Positions 13,042 to 20,406 of a stretch of 21,215 nucleotides of DNA are shown piece by piece. The DNA is taken from IMG/VR virus record IMGVR_UViG_3300022200_003589, positions 1 to 21,215 of that record, one strand, 5' to 3'. Source of the DNA: a virus. The stretch's first letter is position 1. Every line of letters begins with the position of its first letter. The position numbers and the translations under genes are program-made. Below the pieces are notes generated by a model. That model did no database searches. It worked only from the letters and a program-made list of their open reading frames with translations, and was not told where the DNA came from.

Positions 13042-14472
13042 TTATACAAATAATCCGAAACGGTTAAGTGCAGATACTTCAAGACCACTATGAGACAAGA
13101 AGTGTACTTCGAAGAAGTCATCACCGCTAGTAGCAGCGTTCATTCCTTTACCTGTAACCCATTCCATGTAATCTCTACCTTCCATAGACACTAATTGAAG
13201 TGATGGAACAGTAACACCTGAAGATGAGTTCATGCTGTTATAAACAACAGTATTATCCATAGGAATTACAATACCCATACTACCGTAAGGTGCATTAGAT
13301 GCGCCAAGGAAATTAGGATCAGAGAAGATGTCAAGAACTTTAGGTGCAAATTTGAATCCACCAAACTCGATAGCATCAACAGAGAAGCTAACTGTTTGAT
13401 CCATACCTGAAAATGAAGCGAATTCAACACCTCCGTTTTTCAAGAAATCGTTTTGCAATACCATGTAGTCAAAATCAATCTTGAAGTCGTGACCACAGTA
13501 AACCATATTTTCTCTAGAACCGCGATTCTTTTGAAGTGATTTAGTCATGTTCTCTAAATCAAGTAGGGTCATGCCTCCAATACCAGCACTTCCAGCAGCA
13601 ACAAGTTCTACGTTACCATCAGCAGAGATTTGTGGGATCAAACCTTTAGTAAATGTAACAGAGTTACCATCACCAAAAGAAGTACCACCTGTTACTGAAA
13701 GACCTGCCAAGTTGTTTTGGAAATCTTCACCAGTAAGCAAAATCGCTTCTCTTTCATTTAAGAAACGGTGATACTCATCTTTAATACCTTGTAGATACCA
13801 AAAATAACCTCTTTCGCCATTCTTACCTGTAACTTCAATCCAAGACTTAGTAGCTGATTCAGTACCAGTTACTTTGTGACTTCTACGCATAATTTGAACG
13901 TAGTTGCTGTATGAAATCATACGGCTGTTTCTTGAATCAGGAGCAGATGATCCTTCAGGGCTTGCCTGACCTTTGATGATAATTTCATCATTAACTGCGA
14001 TAGCACCTAAACTTCCATTAGAAGGTACTGCTGTAATTGCAGAACCGTTAACAGTTTTTACCCAAAGAGTCTGTCCATTTACTTCAAGAACATCATTTAC
14101 AGAAATATTGCTATTGCTGAAAGTTGTTGATGAATTTACTGCGTAAGGAGACTGAGTTGTATAGTCGTAGTTACTTGATGCAGTTGCAATACTAAGCGTA
14201 ACTGTAGCTGCTGTTTGGGCGGCTGCGGAAACTCCAACTTTTGCAACACCGTGAATTCTCTCTTGCTCGTAGTGAGAAAATTTTGGGTTGTTTACTGTTT
14301 TCTTGTTTCCAAGAAGTTCCATAAGACCTGTTACGTCTTGACGACCAAATCGTTGTACGTACTCAGATGATTGCTCTGGCTTGTGGAAACCGTTAGCTAG
14401 AGACAATGAGTTTAAATAGTTATATTCCGTTGCTACTTTAGTAGTTGCCGGACTTAAAGACGTTACTGCCAT
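13042..14472 (-). CDS. Major capsid protein
   Basis: The 476-aa product begins MAVTSLSPATTKVATEYNYL and has the length and composition of an HK97-fold capsid protein: an N-terminal arm with helical part (about 1-70), an inserted beta-rich region (about 80-170, Ser/Asn/Thr-rich), a spine-helix-like region (GYFWYLQGIKDEYHRFLNE near 220-240) and a C-terminal beta/alpha region. It is three bases downstream of the scaffold gene and is followed by a strong hairpin, as expected for the most abundant virion protein. Call rests on context, size and general sequence character; no motif is strictly diagnostic. Confidence 0.8.
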   Translation of the reverse strand: MAVTSLSPATTKVATEYNYLNSLSLANGFHKPEQSSEYVQRFGRQDVTGLMELLGNKKTVNNPKFSHYEQERIHGVAKVGVSAAAQTAATVTLSIATASSNYDYTTQSPYAVNSSTTFSNSNISVNDVLEVNGQTLWVKTVNGSAITAVPSNGSLGAIAVNDEIIIKGQASPEGSSAPDSRNSRMISYSNYVQIMRRSHKVTGTESATKSWIEVTGKNGERGYFWYLQGIKDEYHRFLNEREAILLTGEDFQNNLAGLSVTGGTSFGDGNSVTFTKGLIPQISADGNVELVAAGSAGIGGMTLLDLENMTKSLQKNRGSRENMVYCGHDFKIDFDYMVLQNDFLKNGGVEFASFSGMDQTVSFSVDAIEFGGFKFAPKVLDIFSDPNFLGASNAPYGSMGIVIPMDNTVVYNSMNSSSGVTVPSLQLVSMEGRDYMEWVTGKGMNAATSGDDFFEVHFLSHSGLEVSALNRFGLFV

Positions 14473-14475
14473 TTT

Positions 14476-15528
14476 TTAGCGTTTTTTTCGTGTTGTTTGT
14501 AAAAGATACTGCTCACGAATTTGGTCTTCCATGCTTTTTGCGATTTGTCGCTTTTGTGCTGATACATCTTCTGATGCATTTTCAATGACATCTGCAACTT
14601 CATCTTTACCCACAGAAATACCCTGTTCGAAAACAGTTTTAATAATGTTATCAAAGTCGTAGATTCTTGTCATATCTCTTCTAAGTCTTTCAAAATCAAT
14701 GTTACCTTCTTTAACATAATTGTCAAGGAAGAACGACTCATTGTTAATAATAGAAGATTCTACAAACTTCTTTGTTTCGTTACTTGGAGCGTATTTAATC
14801 TCCAAATTTTCTTTGAGCTTTATAGGTTCTTCAGTGTAAGACTGTACATTCTTTCTTACGTCTAAGACGAATGCTTCTCTTGCTGCCTTACTCTGAGCTT
14901 CCATTTGCTCCTTTTCTTGAAGATTTACTTTGGGAAGCGTTAGCTTCTCTTTGTGCTGTTTTAGCTTAGTAGTGCTTCTAACAGCATCAATTGATAAATC
15001 TTCCATTGCCTCTTGATACTCAGTATCGTTGGCATCAAATGAACTATCAAAAAGTACAGGATAACTTCTTTTAAGAAGTCTTTGGATTTGAGTTTTATTC
15101 AATGTTGGGTTCTCTATCTCTAGTTCAAGACGTTTAAGTTCCAACGCATCCTCTACTTTAGTAGTGTCAAATTTCTCTATATCTGTAACTTGCCATTTCC
15201 AGAAATCTTCTGAGTCAACATCAATTCCCGCTGCGGCAAGTTCGTTTAATTTTTTAATTGACTCATTAGCAAATTTTGGTTCGTTTTGTACTTTGCTTTT
15301 GTACTCTTCCTCAATTTGCTGTCTAAGCTCTTGTTCTAATTGCGCCCGTAAGTCGGCATCTGTTGTAGTCGGTGCTTCGGCTGCTGGTTTCGCAGGCTCT
15401 ACAGGTTCTACAGGCTCAACCTGATCAAACACTTCCGGATTCATCGGTTCTGGAGCATCTACAGCATTTAGAGTATCTCCAAATTGCTCTTGTAGAGCTT
15501 CCGTCAACGACTGCTCAAATTTGTTCAT
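14476..15528 (-). CDS. Scaffolding protein
   Basis: The 350-aa product is highly charged and predicted largely helical. Residues about 35-50 hold a VEPVEPVEPAKP repeat, then a Glu/Gln-rich coiled coil (LRAQLEQELRQQIEEEYKS), and the C-terminus is helical and basic (QIREQYLLQTTRKKR). This pattern, and its place directly before the capsid gene, is that of phage scaffolds, which assemble the prohead and then leave or are cut. The C-terminal basic helix would contact the capsid, as in P22 and phi29. The ATG at 15528 follows a predicted promoter that overlaps one on the opposite strand. Confidence 0.82.
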   Translation of the reverse strand: MNKFEQSLTEALQEQFGDTLNAVDAPEPMNPEVFDQVEPVEPVEPAKPAAEAPTTTDADLRAQLEQELRQQIEEEYKSKVQNEPKFANESIKKLNELAAAGIDVDSEDFWKWQVTDIEKFDTTKVEDALELKRLELEIENPTLNKTQIQRLLKRSYPVLFDSSFDANDTEYQEAMEDLSIDAVRSTTKLKQHKEKLTLPKVNLQEKEQMEAQSKAAREAFVLDVRKNVQSYTEEPIKLKENLEIKYAPSNETKKFVESSIINNESFFLDNYVKEGNIDFERLRRDMTRIYDFDNIIKTVFEQGISVGKDEVADVIENASEDVSAQKRQIAKSMEDQIREQYLLQTTRKKR

Positions 15529-15549
15529 ATTTTCTCTTGATTTAATTTG

Positions 15550-15557
15550 TATATTTG
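15550..15557 (+). promoter_or_regulatory. Promoter of the XRE regulator gene
   Basis: TATATTTG within the 13-mer TTTGTATATTTGC shared with promoters at 1723 and 18283. The expected start (about 15563) gives a leader of about 34 nt to the ATG at 15597. It overlaps the footprint of the opposite scaffold promoter. Confidence 0.6.
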
Positions 15558-15560
15558 CTA

Positions 15561-15568
15561 CAAAATTA
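15561..15568 (-). promoter_or_regulatory. Promoter of the scaffold-capsid unit
   Basis: Minus-strand TAATTTTG matches TAnnTTTG, the same octamer as at the portal promoter. The expected start is about 15555, 27 nt before the ATG at 15528. The site lies over the start of the opposite transcript, so both promoters cannot be occupied at once. Confidence 0.55.
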
Positions 15569-15596
15569 TTAAAGGTATCCCCATAAAATTTGTAAA

Positions 15597-15839
15597 ATGG
15601 ATAAAGAAACTATACTTAAAATAAATAAGTCTCAGTTAGCCAAAGGTTTATTTGGTTTACGTAAGTCAAAGAACTTAACTCTTGAAGATTTAGCCTTCTA
15701 TCTTAATAAGGATATTGCTTATCTTTCTCGTATCGAGAACATGAAAACATCTCCTAGATTAGAAACTATATCTGATATTTTATCTTTCTATGATATTACT
15801 ATTAAAGAGTTCTATGATAAACTTGATCAATATCTTTAA
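15597..15839 (+). CDS. XRE-family helix-turn-helix regulator
   Basis: The 80-aa product is almost only an HTH_3/XRE domain. The helix-turn-helix comprises LTLEDLAFYLN (27-37) and the recognition helix around IAYLSRIENMK (40-50), with the family hallmark SRIENMKTSPRLETI. A fourth helix follows (ISDILSFYDITIKEFYDKL). There is no extra sensor domain. It is the only plus-strand gene inside the minus-strand head module, and its promoter overlaps the scaffold promoter, so it is well placed to control itself and the scaffold-capsid unit. Its stop overlaps the portal stop by three bases. Alternatively it governs host genes. Confidence 0.88.
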   Translation: MDKETILKINKSQLAKGLFGLRKSKNLTLEDLAFYLNKDIAYLSRIENMKTSPRLETISDILSFYDITIKEFYDKLDQYL

Positions 15840-18220
15840 GCTGTTGGTATTGTAGGTGTTACAGATGGCATACGGGATCCGCTTGCTTTAGGTAAATCTA
15901 TTTTATCGTAAGCTGTAGACTCTCCGTTAGATTTGTTCTGCATACTTACTTTATTGTTTTCTACCTCCGCTGCCTTTTCGATAAGTTCTTTCTTGCCGTC
16001 AAGTTCTAAAGCAATAGTCTTACGCTTTTCATCTTCAAGCTGAGTTTGATTTCTTAATTCAAGGTCATACTTCAATTGAAGGTTTTGTGCATCTAGTTGT
16101 GCTTGAGCCTGAGAAGATTGCATTTTAGCTTGCTCTGCTGCCTGGGCTACCTGGGCCTGCATTTGTGCATTTTGCTGTTGCATTAATTGCTGCCTCTTCT
16201 CATTTTCTTTCCTTCTTCGCTTTTCTCTTACAGAAAGTAGTTGCTCTGCCTTATCGACATCTTCATCCATTACCCTGCGAATAGCAAAGACATCTTCTAA
16301 ATTAATCATTTGGTTTTGAAGGGCTAACTCAATCTTAGCATCTAAGAATGCTTTTTCCTCTTCTTCCGGAAGCATCTTAATACTGATAGCAAAATCACTT
16401 GTAGTAAGATCAGTTAAACCTAATTGCTTAACTACTTCCTCCCCTACCATTGCTTCAAATACAGGTAGATTGATTTTTCTTCGTATTAATTGCTGTGCTA
16501 ACATTGCTACTTGTCTTCCAATGTCCTCGTTCATTTTAAGGTAAGCATTGAATAAAGTCTTAAGTGCATTCTTAGTTCCAGCAGCAGAAAGCTTCTGTAC
16601 GCCTACCGCAGCCCTTTTATCGGCTTGGGATGAGTCTACTGCGTCATTCATACCAACAGTCTCTTTCATGCGCTCTACGGTAGCTATATAAGCTTGAGAG
16701 AGAAGCATGATGCTGTTGTCTAAACCGTTTGGTAGGTTTGTAACAGCAGGCTGACCTCCTGTTATTGATGTACCATCTTCTCTGAGGGCTTTGTAGTATA
16801 TGTCTCCGATTTGATCTCGCATAGATCTAGCATCGAGTGGTGTCATTCCACTTAATCCCATACCCTGAAGTCCCCCAATTACAGCATCAATATTAATTGC
16901 GTATCCAGAAGGTGCAGCTTTACTTATTATCTGTTGCATCTTTAGTTGGATACGGATAAGCTCATCAGCGTAAGGAATCATCTCCTCTACTTTTGACTTA
17001 TTCTCCATGTCGTAGATGTCTGGCGCATTTATAATGAAACCTAATGAAGTATTAGTACTGAATTTACCATTCAATCTTTCGCGTATAATATGCTCTTTTA
17101 AACCAAAATCAAAAATATAGTCTGTATCTACAATGTACTTACCTGTATATACATTTTTAATCTTTTTGCTTCTTGTTTCTTTTTCCGCTTTTGAGTTCTT
17201 TGGGTCTTCGTTGATCAGCGTTTTATAACCGCCATTCTTCGCTTTTACTTTAGTAAGGCTAAGAGTGTCAGTAGAAAACATTTCAAAGTCTAATACAGAT
17301 ACTTTGAACTTGTCTACTTTTTCCCAATCAAAGTTATTGTCGTAGTACCTTTTATTTAGGCCGTCCCAATTAGAGTTTCCGTACTTACCTGCTACTGTCT
17401 TTGCAATTTTAAATAAGTCTTCCTCTGTTATTTGCCCATTGGATATCACTCGTAAATCTTCCAAGGTAATCTCATCTAGTACCCCTGCGTGCTTAATGTC
17501 CTTAAAATCAGGACGTTTAGTGTAAGAAGTTACTAGGTCTACTGGGTCAATGTACTTTACTTGTATGTTTTTATTTTCATCTAGGCAAACTCTTGCCGCA
17601 ACTATTTTAATATCAATAAGGTCTTTTGATATTCTGTCGTTGATGTAGTCAATGTCGTTGTCTTCAAGAATAGCTTTTGTAATGCTTTCCATGGCAATAC
17701 ACTGTGCTAACTTGAAAGACGATTCCATCATTATCTGAAGTTCGTCATCGTCCTCTGGAAGATTGTCTTTTGATTTTACTATTCCCTCTTGCTCCAAAGG
17801 CCCCAGCTGTTCTTTTAGAACCATCTCGGCCTTAATAACCTTTTTTTCTCTGTCGTACTTTGTAAGGGATGTAGAATCTACAGCTTTAAAGTCTAGCTTA
17901 AAAGGCTGGTTAATCATTTGACCCCGCATTACCTCAACTAATTTAGGTAGTGGGGTAGATACTTGCCAATCAAAATTTAAGTAGGTATTGTCGCCATCAA
18001 TAGAGAACTGTTGCTTGAATTTCTCAATTGACTGTAAACCAGCAGAATACTTTCTGTTGTTGATGTATCTGTCTTTTCTTGTGTTAAAGGCGTATGAAGA
18101 TGATTGGTTTTTAGCCTCTCTCCATAGATCTTTAGCGTAATTCAAAAGATATTCCTTACTTCCTTTTACTTCTTTAGGCTCAAAGGATGATGGGAACTGG
18201 TTTTCGGACTCAAATGCCAT
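15836..18220 (-). CDS. Portal protein
   Basis: The 794-aa product forms the ring through which DNA enters the head. The N-terminal part has NTYLNFDWQVSTPLPKLVEV near 75-95, a YLN.D.....P.(I/L)PK pattern that I recall from large portal proteins of Bacteroidota podoviruses, including crAss-like phages. The centre has repeated segments expected of the wing and stem (QIGDIYYKALREDG; VERMKETVGMNDAVD). A Glu-rich stretch (MLPEEEEKAFLDAKIELA) leads into a long Gln/Ala-rich coiled coil near the C-terminus (QQQNAQMQAQVAQAAEQAKM), a common barrel extension. Length is at the large end for portals. It is first in the head module, after its own promoter. Confidence 0.85.
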   Translation of the reverse strand: MAFESENQFPSSFEPKEVKGSKEYLLNYAKDLWREAKNQSSSYAFNTRKDRYINNRKYSAGLQSIEKFKQQFSIDGDNTYLNFDWQVSTPLPKLVEVMRGQMINQPFKLDFKAVDSTSLTKYDREKKVIKAEMVLKEQLGPLEQEGIVKSKDNLPEDDDELQIMMESSFKLAQCIAMESITKAILEDNDIDYINDRISKDLIDIKIVAARVCLDENKNIQVKYIDPVDLVTSYTKRPDFKDIKHAGVLDEITLEDLRVISNGQITEEDLFKIAKTVAGKYGNSNWDGLNKRYYDNNFDWEKVDKFKVSVLDFEMFSTDTLSLTKVKAKNGGYKTLINEDPKNSKAEKETRSKKIKNVYTGKYIVDTDYIFDFGLKEHIIRERLNGKFSTNTSLGFIINAPDIYDMENKSKVEEMIPYADELIRIQLKMQQIISKAAPSGYAINIDAVIGGLQGMGLSGMTPLDARSMRDQIGDIYYKALREDGTSITGGQPAVTNLPNGLDNSIMLLSQAYIATVERMKETVGMNDAVDSSQADKRAAVGVQKLSAAGTKNALKTLFNAYLKMNEDIGRQVAMLAQQLIRRKINLPVFEAMVGEEVVKQLGLTDLTTSDFAISIKMLPEEEEKAFLDAKIELALQNQMINLEDVFAIRRVMDEDVDKAEQLLSVREKRRRKENEKRQQLMQQQNAQMQAQVAQAAEQAKMQSSQAQAQLDAQNLQLKYDLELRNQTQLEDEKRKTIALELDGKKELIEKAAEVENNKVSMQNKSNGESTAYDKIDLPKASGSRMPSVTPTIPTA

Positions 18221-18250
18221 AGTACAGACTTATAGTTAAAATATGTCTCG

Positions 18251-18258
18251 CAAAATTA
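18251..18258 (-). promoter_or_regulatory. Portal promoter
   Basis: Minus-strand TAATTTTG matches TAnnTTTG; the predicted start is about 25 nt before the ATG at 18220. It is divergent from the promoter at 18283 with 24 bases between the two -7 elements. Confidence 0.55.
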
Positions 18259-18282
18259 ATTAGGACTTACAGAAATAATTTG

Positions 18283-18290
18283 TATATTTG
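18283..18290 (+). promoter_or_regulatory. Promoter of the rightward operon and structured RNA
   Basis: TATATTTG within TTTGTATATTTGC, the 13-mer shared with two other plus-strand promoters. Expected start is near 18296. No other good promoter match is seen before the first gene of the operon at 18655. Confidence 0.65.
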
Positions 18291-18295
18291 CAGTC

Positions 18296-18533
18296 ATTGA
18301 TAAGCGTTTCTAAGGGGTAGGCTTCAACTCAACCCAACCACAGCAGGCAGGACTCTGCTGGATAGAGTTAAATTAACTGGGGTAAATCCAAGCTCTGTTC
18401 ACGGAGTAACAACTTGGTCACAAGCGATGCAGTAGAGATGCTGTTACATGATCCCCGCCATTTGCAGGTATGGTATAGTTAAGGAGGCTGGTAGGAGTTA
18501 AAGAGTCCCACACTGTTTTTCTTTTCTTTTTTG
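18296..18533 (+). ncRNA. Candidate structured RNA (free RNA or long leader)
   Basis: About 240 bases without a credible ORF lie between a strong promoter and a T-rich run (18515-18532). Hand folding gives compatible helices. (a) A closing stem of GGG, CTT and AACTC (18314-18330) with GAGTT, AAG and CCC (18495-18509). (b) CAGCAG/CTGCTG (18341-18346/18355-18360). (c) TTAACT (18373-18378) with AGTTAA (18477-18482). (d) GGGG (18379-18382) with CCCC (18453-18456). (e) CCAAG/CTTGG (18388-18392/18413-18417) enclosing CTCTG-TTCA-CGGAG. (f) GCCAT/ATGGT (18457-18461/18470-18474). TAACA (18407-18411) can pair with TGTTA (18442-18446) as a pseudoknot. An alternative pairing AACTC (18326-18330) with GAGTT (18365-18369) competes with (a). 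No signature of tmRNA, RNase P or a group I core was found. Confidence 0.6.
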
Positions 18534-18654
18534 TCTTAGGGCACAAGAAGATAAGTATCGCAGGTAAAGACTCCTGTGCCTAGAAATAAATAAAATATTA
18601 CCTACTTGTTTGTCCAGTTTTTTACTACTTTTACCGGACATAAAAAAAATAGCT
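18534..18654 (+). other. Non-coding stretch between structured RNA and first operon gene
   Basis: A hairpin pairs AGGGCACA (18538-18545) with TGTGCCT (18575-18581), one G bulged, with a 29-base loop. A second weak stem pairs TGTCC (18611-18615) with GGACA (18636-18640). No promoter match or ORF was seen. If transcription passes the T run at 18515-18532, this is the end of a roughly 360-nt leader. Confidence 0.4.
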
Positions 18655-18981
18655 ATGAAAGGATGGTTTCTATTTAACTACGGTATACTGTTAGACAACC
18701 TAACATCTTTAGTTGAAAAACACGCAGACAACGTATGGAGTAAGAAGTCTGTGTTTAATTACGCAAAAAGGAATAATCTACTCCAACCAAGTCCAGGTTA
18801 TGTACCTGAGCAAGAGGGTATGCTGGAGTACGATATTCAAGTTACTAACCCAGGATTCGACAGTTTCACAGACACACAGAAAAAAGCTATTCTACTGCAA
18901 AGTATGTTAGAGGTATGTGTTACTGAAGAGTACTATGAGGTAGCTGCTGTTTTAGAAAAAGAAATGAGTAAGATAAAATGA
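18655..18981 (+). CDS. Unknown 108-aa protein with UVR-like helical C-terminus
   Basis: From the ATG at 18655 the product is 108 aa (MKGWFLFNYGILLDNLTSLV...). An in-frame TTG further upstream lies in the leader and is not favoured. The last 25 residues (EVCVTEEYYEVAAVLEKEMSKI) resemble the two-helix UVR motif that mediates protein contact in UvrB/UvrC and in several adaptor proteins, though the pattern is short. The gene opens the rightward operon and its stop overlaps the next start (ATGA). Function unknown. Confidence 0.7.
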   Translation: MKGWFLFNYGILLDNLTSLVEKHADNVWSKKSVFNYAKRNNLLQPSPGYVPEQEGMLEYDIQVTNPGFDSFTDTQKKAILLQSMLEVCVTEEYYEVAAVLEKEMSKIK

Positions 18982-19175
18982 AAAAAGCACCTACTTTAAA
19001 TAAAGAGATAGCAAAACATAACTATCTTAATAAAGAAGACGGAGAACTTTTTTACAACATAGACTACAATAACGCACTAGACCTTGTAAACTCAGGAGAG
19101 TACGGACTTGCATGGATAAGTGTAGAGTGCAAAGACACTAAAGAGGATAAATATTTTTGGTACGTAACAAAATAA
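18978..19175 (+). CDS. Unknown 65-aa protein
   Basis: The product (MKKAPTLNKEIAKHNYLNKE...) is charged with several aromatics and a single cysteine, and looks like a small alpha/beta fold ending in a strand (KYFWYVTK). It starts within the stop of the previous gene (ATGA overlap), evidence of coupled translation, and ends five bases before the next ATG. No family is recognised. Early or middle expression is inferred from the operon. Confidence 0.65.
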   Translation: MKKAPTLNKEIAKHNYLNKEDGELFYNIDYNNALDLVNSGEYGLAWISVECKDTKEDKYFWYVTK

Positions 19176-19180
19176 GTAAT

Positions 19181-19579
19181 ATGAGAAAGTTTTACAACAA
19201 ATTCCACCCAGAGGTGAGCGCAACACAAAGAGAAGATGGTAACTACAACATCTACGAAAATGAAAATACCACTTACACTATCCAAACAAAAGATCAGATA
19301 GAGTATAATCCTAATTGGGTAAGTAATCCACAAGTAAAAGAATCTGTTAATTATAACGTGCCGGATGAGAATCTGTCGTCAATAAACCCCGACCATTATA
19401 AAACAGGCGGTAAGCAGGTGTGGGAGATGATGATAGAACTGTACGGAGTAGAGAAGTACAAAGCCTTCTGCGAGCTAAACAGCTTCAAGTACCGAATGAG
19501 AGCTGGGAAGAAGTCTAGTAAGATATACGAAGACATCAAAAAGGCGATGTGGTACGAAAGTAAACTTGAGGAACTGTAG
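19181..19579 (+). CDS. DUF3310 (SaV-like) phage protein
   Basis: From the ATG at 19181 the product is 132 aa. The first 75 residues are a polar, probably flexible extension. The last 60 hold the DUF3310 block: INPDHYKTGGKQVWEMM, then ELYGVEKYKAFCELNSFKYR, then AGKKSSKIYEDIKKAMWYE. This family is widespread in phages and sometimes labelled nucleotide kinase-like, but its function is not settled. Its place next to the PhoH-like gene fits an early nucleic-acid metabolism module. A TTG start at 19157 is possible but lies inside the preceding gene. Confidence 0.85.
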   Translation: MRKFYNKFHPEVSATQREDGNYNIYENENTTYTIQTKDQIEYNPNWVSNPQVKESVNYNVPDENLSSINPDHYKTGGKQVWEMMIELYGVEKYKAFCELNSFKYRMRAGKKSSKIYEDIKKAMWYESKLEEL

Positions 19580-19580
19580 C

Positions 19581-19763
19581 ATGAATAAAAAAGAGCTTAA
19601 GTGGGAGTGCGAAGAGTGCGGAAGCAGTCAAACATCCAACCCCAAGGAAAGACACACAATGGACTGGTGCAAGTGCGGAAAGTCTGCTGTAGATTTAGAG
19701 GAACATTACGAAAGGTTTGTGGGAAGTGTTAAAATAATAGATACTGAAGATGACGGAAAATAA
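19581..19763 (+). CDS. Small zinc-ribbon-like protein
   Basis: The 60-aa product starts MNKKELKWECEECGSSQ and carries C-x2-C near 10-13 and C-x-C near 30-32 (WCKCGKSAVDLEEHYER), likely holding a zinc ion. Small proteins with WCKCGK(S/A)xVDLEE recur in phages with unknown role. It starts one base after the DUF3310 stop and overlaps the PhoH-like gene by 14 bases, so it is a translationally linked member of the operon. Confidence 0.72.
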   Translation: MNKKELKWECEECGSSQTSNPKERHTMDWCKCGKSAVDLEEHYERFVGSVKIIDTEDDGK

Positions 19764-20406
19764 AGACAAGAGACAGCTAAAGACTGAGCCAAGGCTGAGA
19801 ATAAAACTGACAGAGGAGCAAAAGGAAGTAGCTAGGCTGTTCTACGAGTACGATGTCAACTTTATAATTGGAGACTTCGGGAGCGGAAAGACCCTTACTG
19901 CTGTTTATCTTGCCCTAACATCCTTCAGAAAAAAGGAATTTAACAAAATATGGATCACTCGCCCGATGCTTAAGACCAAGTTAGCGGCCCTTCCTGGAAG
20001 TATTGACGAGAAGATGCAGCCGTACGTGTTCCCAATCTACCAAAACATAGGAGAGTGTCAGGCTGAGGCTTCGACAGAGAAGATGATAAAGGATGGTGTG
20101 CTTAAGATCATGCCTATTGAGGTTGCAAAGGGTGTAACATTCATGGACTCCTGCGTGATTGTAGACGAGTTTCAGGACATGGACTACCAAGACTTCAGGA
20201 CCATCCTTACAAGGCTCGGGAAGGACTCTAAAATCATATTCTGTGGCTCCCCCCAGCAGGTAGACAAGACCATGGAGAAGACTAGCTGTTTAAAAGAGGT
20301 ACTTAGACTTCGAGACAGTGGCATAGTAGGCTTCACAGAACTAAAGGCTAACCACCGTAACCCAGTACTCTCTAAGATAATAGACTACCTAGAAGGAAAG
20401 AAATGA
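19750..20406 (+). CDS. phoH: PhoH-like ATPase
   Basis: The 218-aa product is a P-loop ATPase of the PhoH family. Walker A is GDFGSGKT at 41-48 and Walker B is CVIVDEFQ at 135-142. It also has the family block FCGSPQQVD near 164-172 (sensor region) and the C-terminal ELKANHRNPVLSKIID with the conserved Arg. In bacteria the family relates to phosphate starvation and to RNA helicase/RNase modules; phage copies are common in marine genomes and their role is unknown. Length is near the PhoH core with no KH or PIN domain. The stop overlaps the next start by four bases (ATGA). Confidence 0.9.
   Translation: MTENKDKRQLKTEPRLRIKLTEEQKEVARLFYEYDVNFIIGDFGSGKTLTAVYLALTSFRKKEFNKIWITRPMLKTKLAALPGSIDEKMQPYVFPIYQNIGECQAEASTEKMIKDGVLKIMPIEVAKGVTFMDSCVIVDEFQDMDYQDFRTILTRLGKDSKIIFCGSPQQVDKTMEKTSCLKEVLRLRDSGIVGFTELKANHRNPVLSKIIDYLEGKK

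Noticed and set aside
15366-15424. Tandem repeat in the scaffold gene (VEPVEP)
   Set aside because: Only two to three short copies; ordinary Pro/Glu-rich linker, not a notable repeat array.
15597-15839. XRE gene as proof of a temperate phage
   Set aside because: A single small regulator without integrase or opposing Cro/CI pair does not show lysogeny.
18296-18533. tmRNA, RNase P RNA, group I intron or retron RNA
   Set aside because: No tag reading frame or tRNA-like ends, no RNase P core bases, no recognisable group I core, and no reverse transcriptase nearby.
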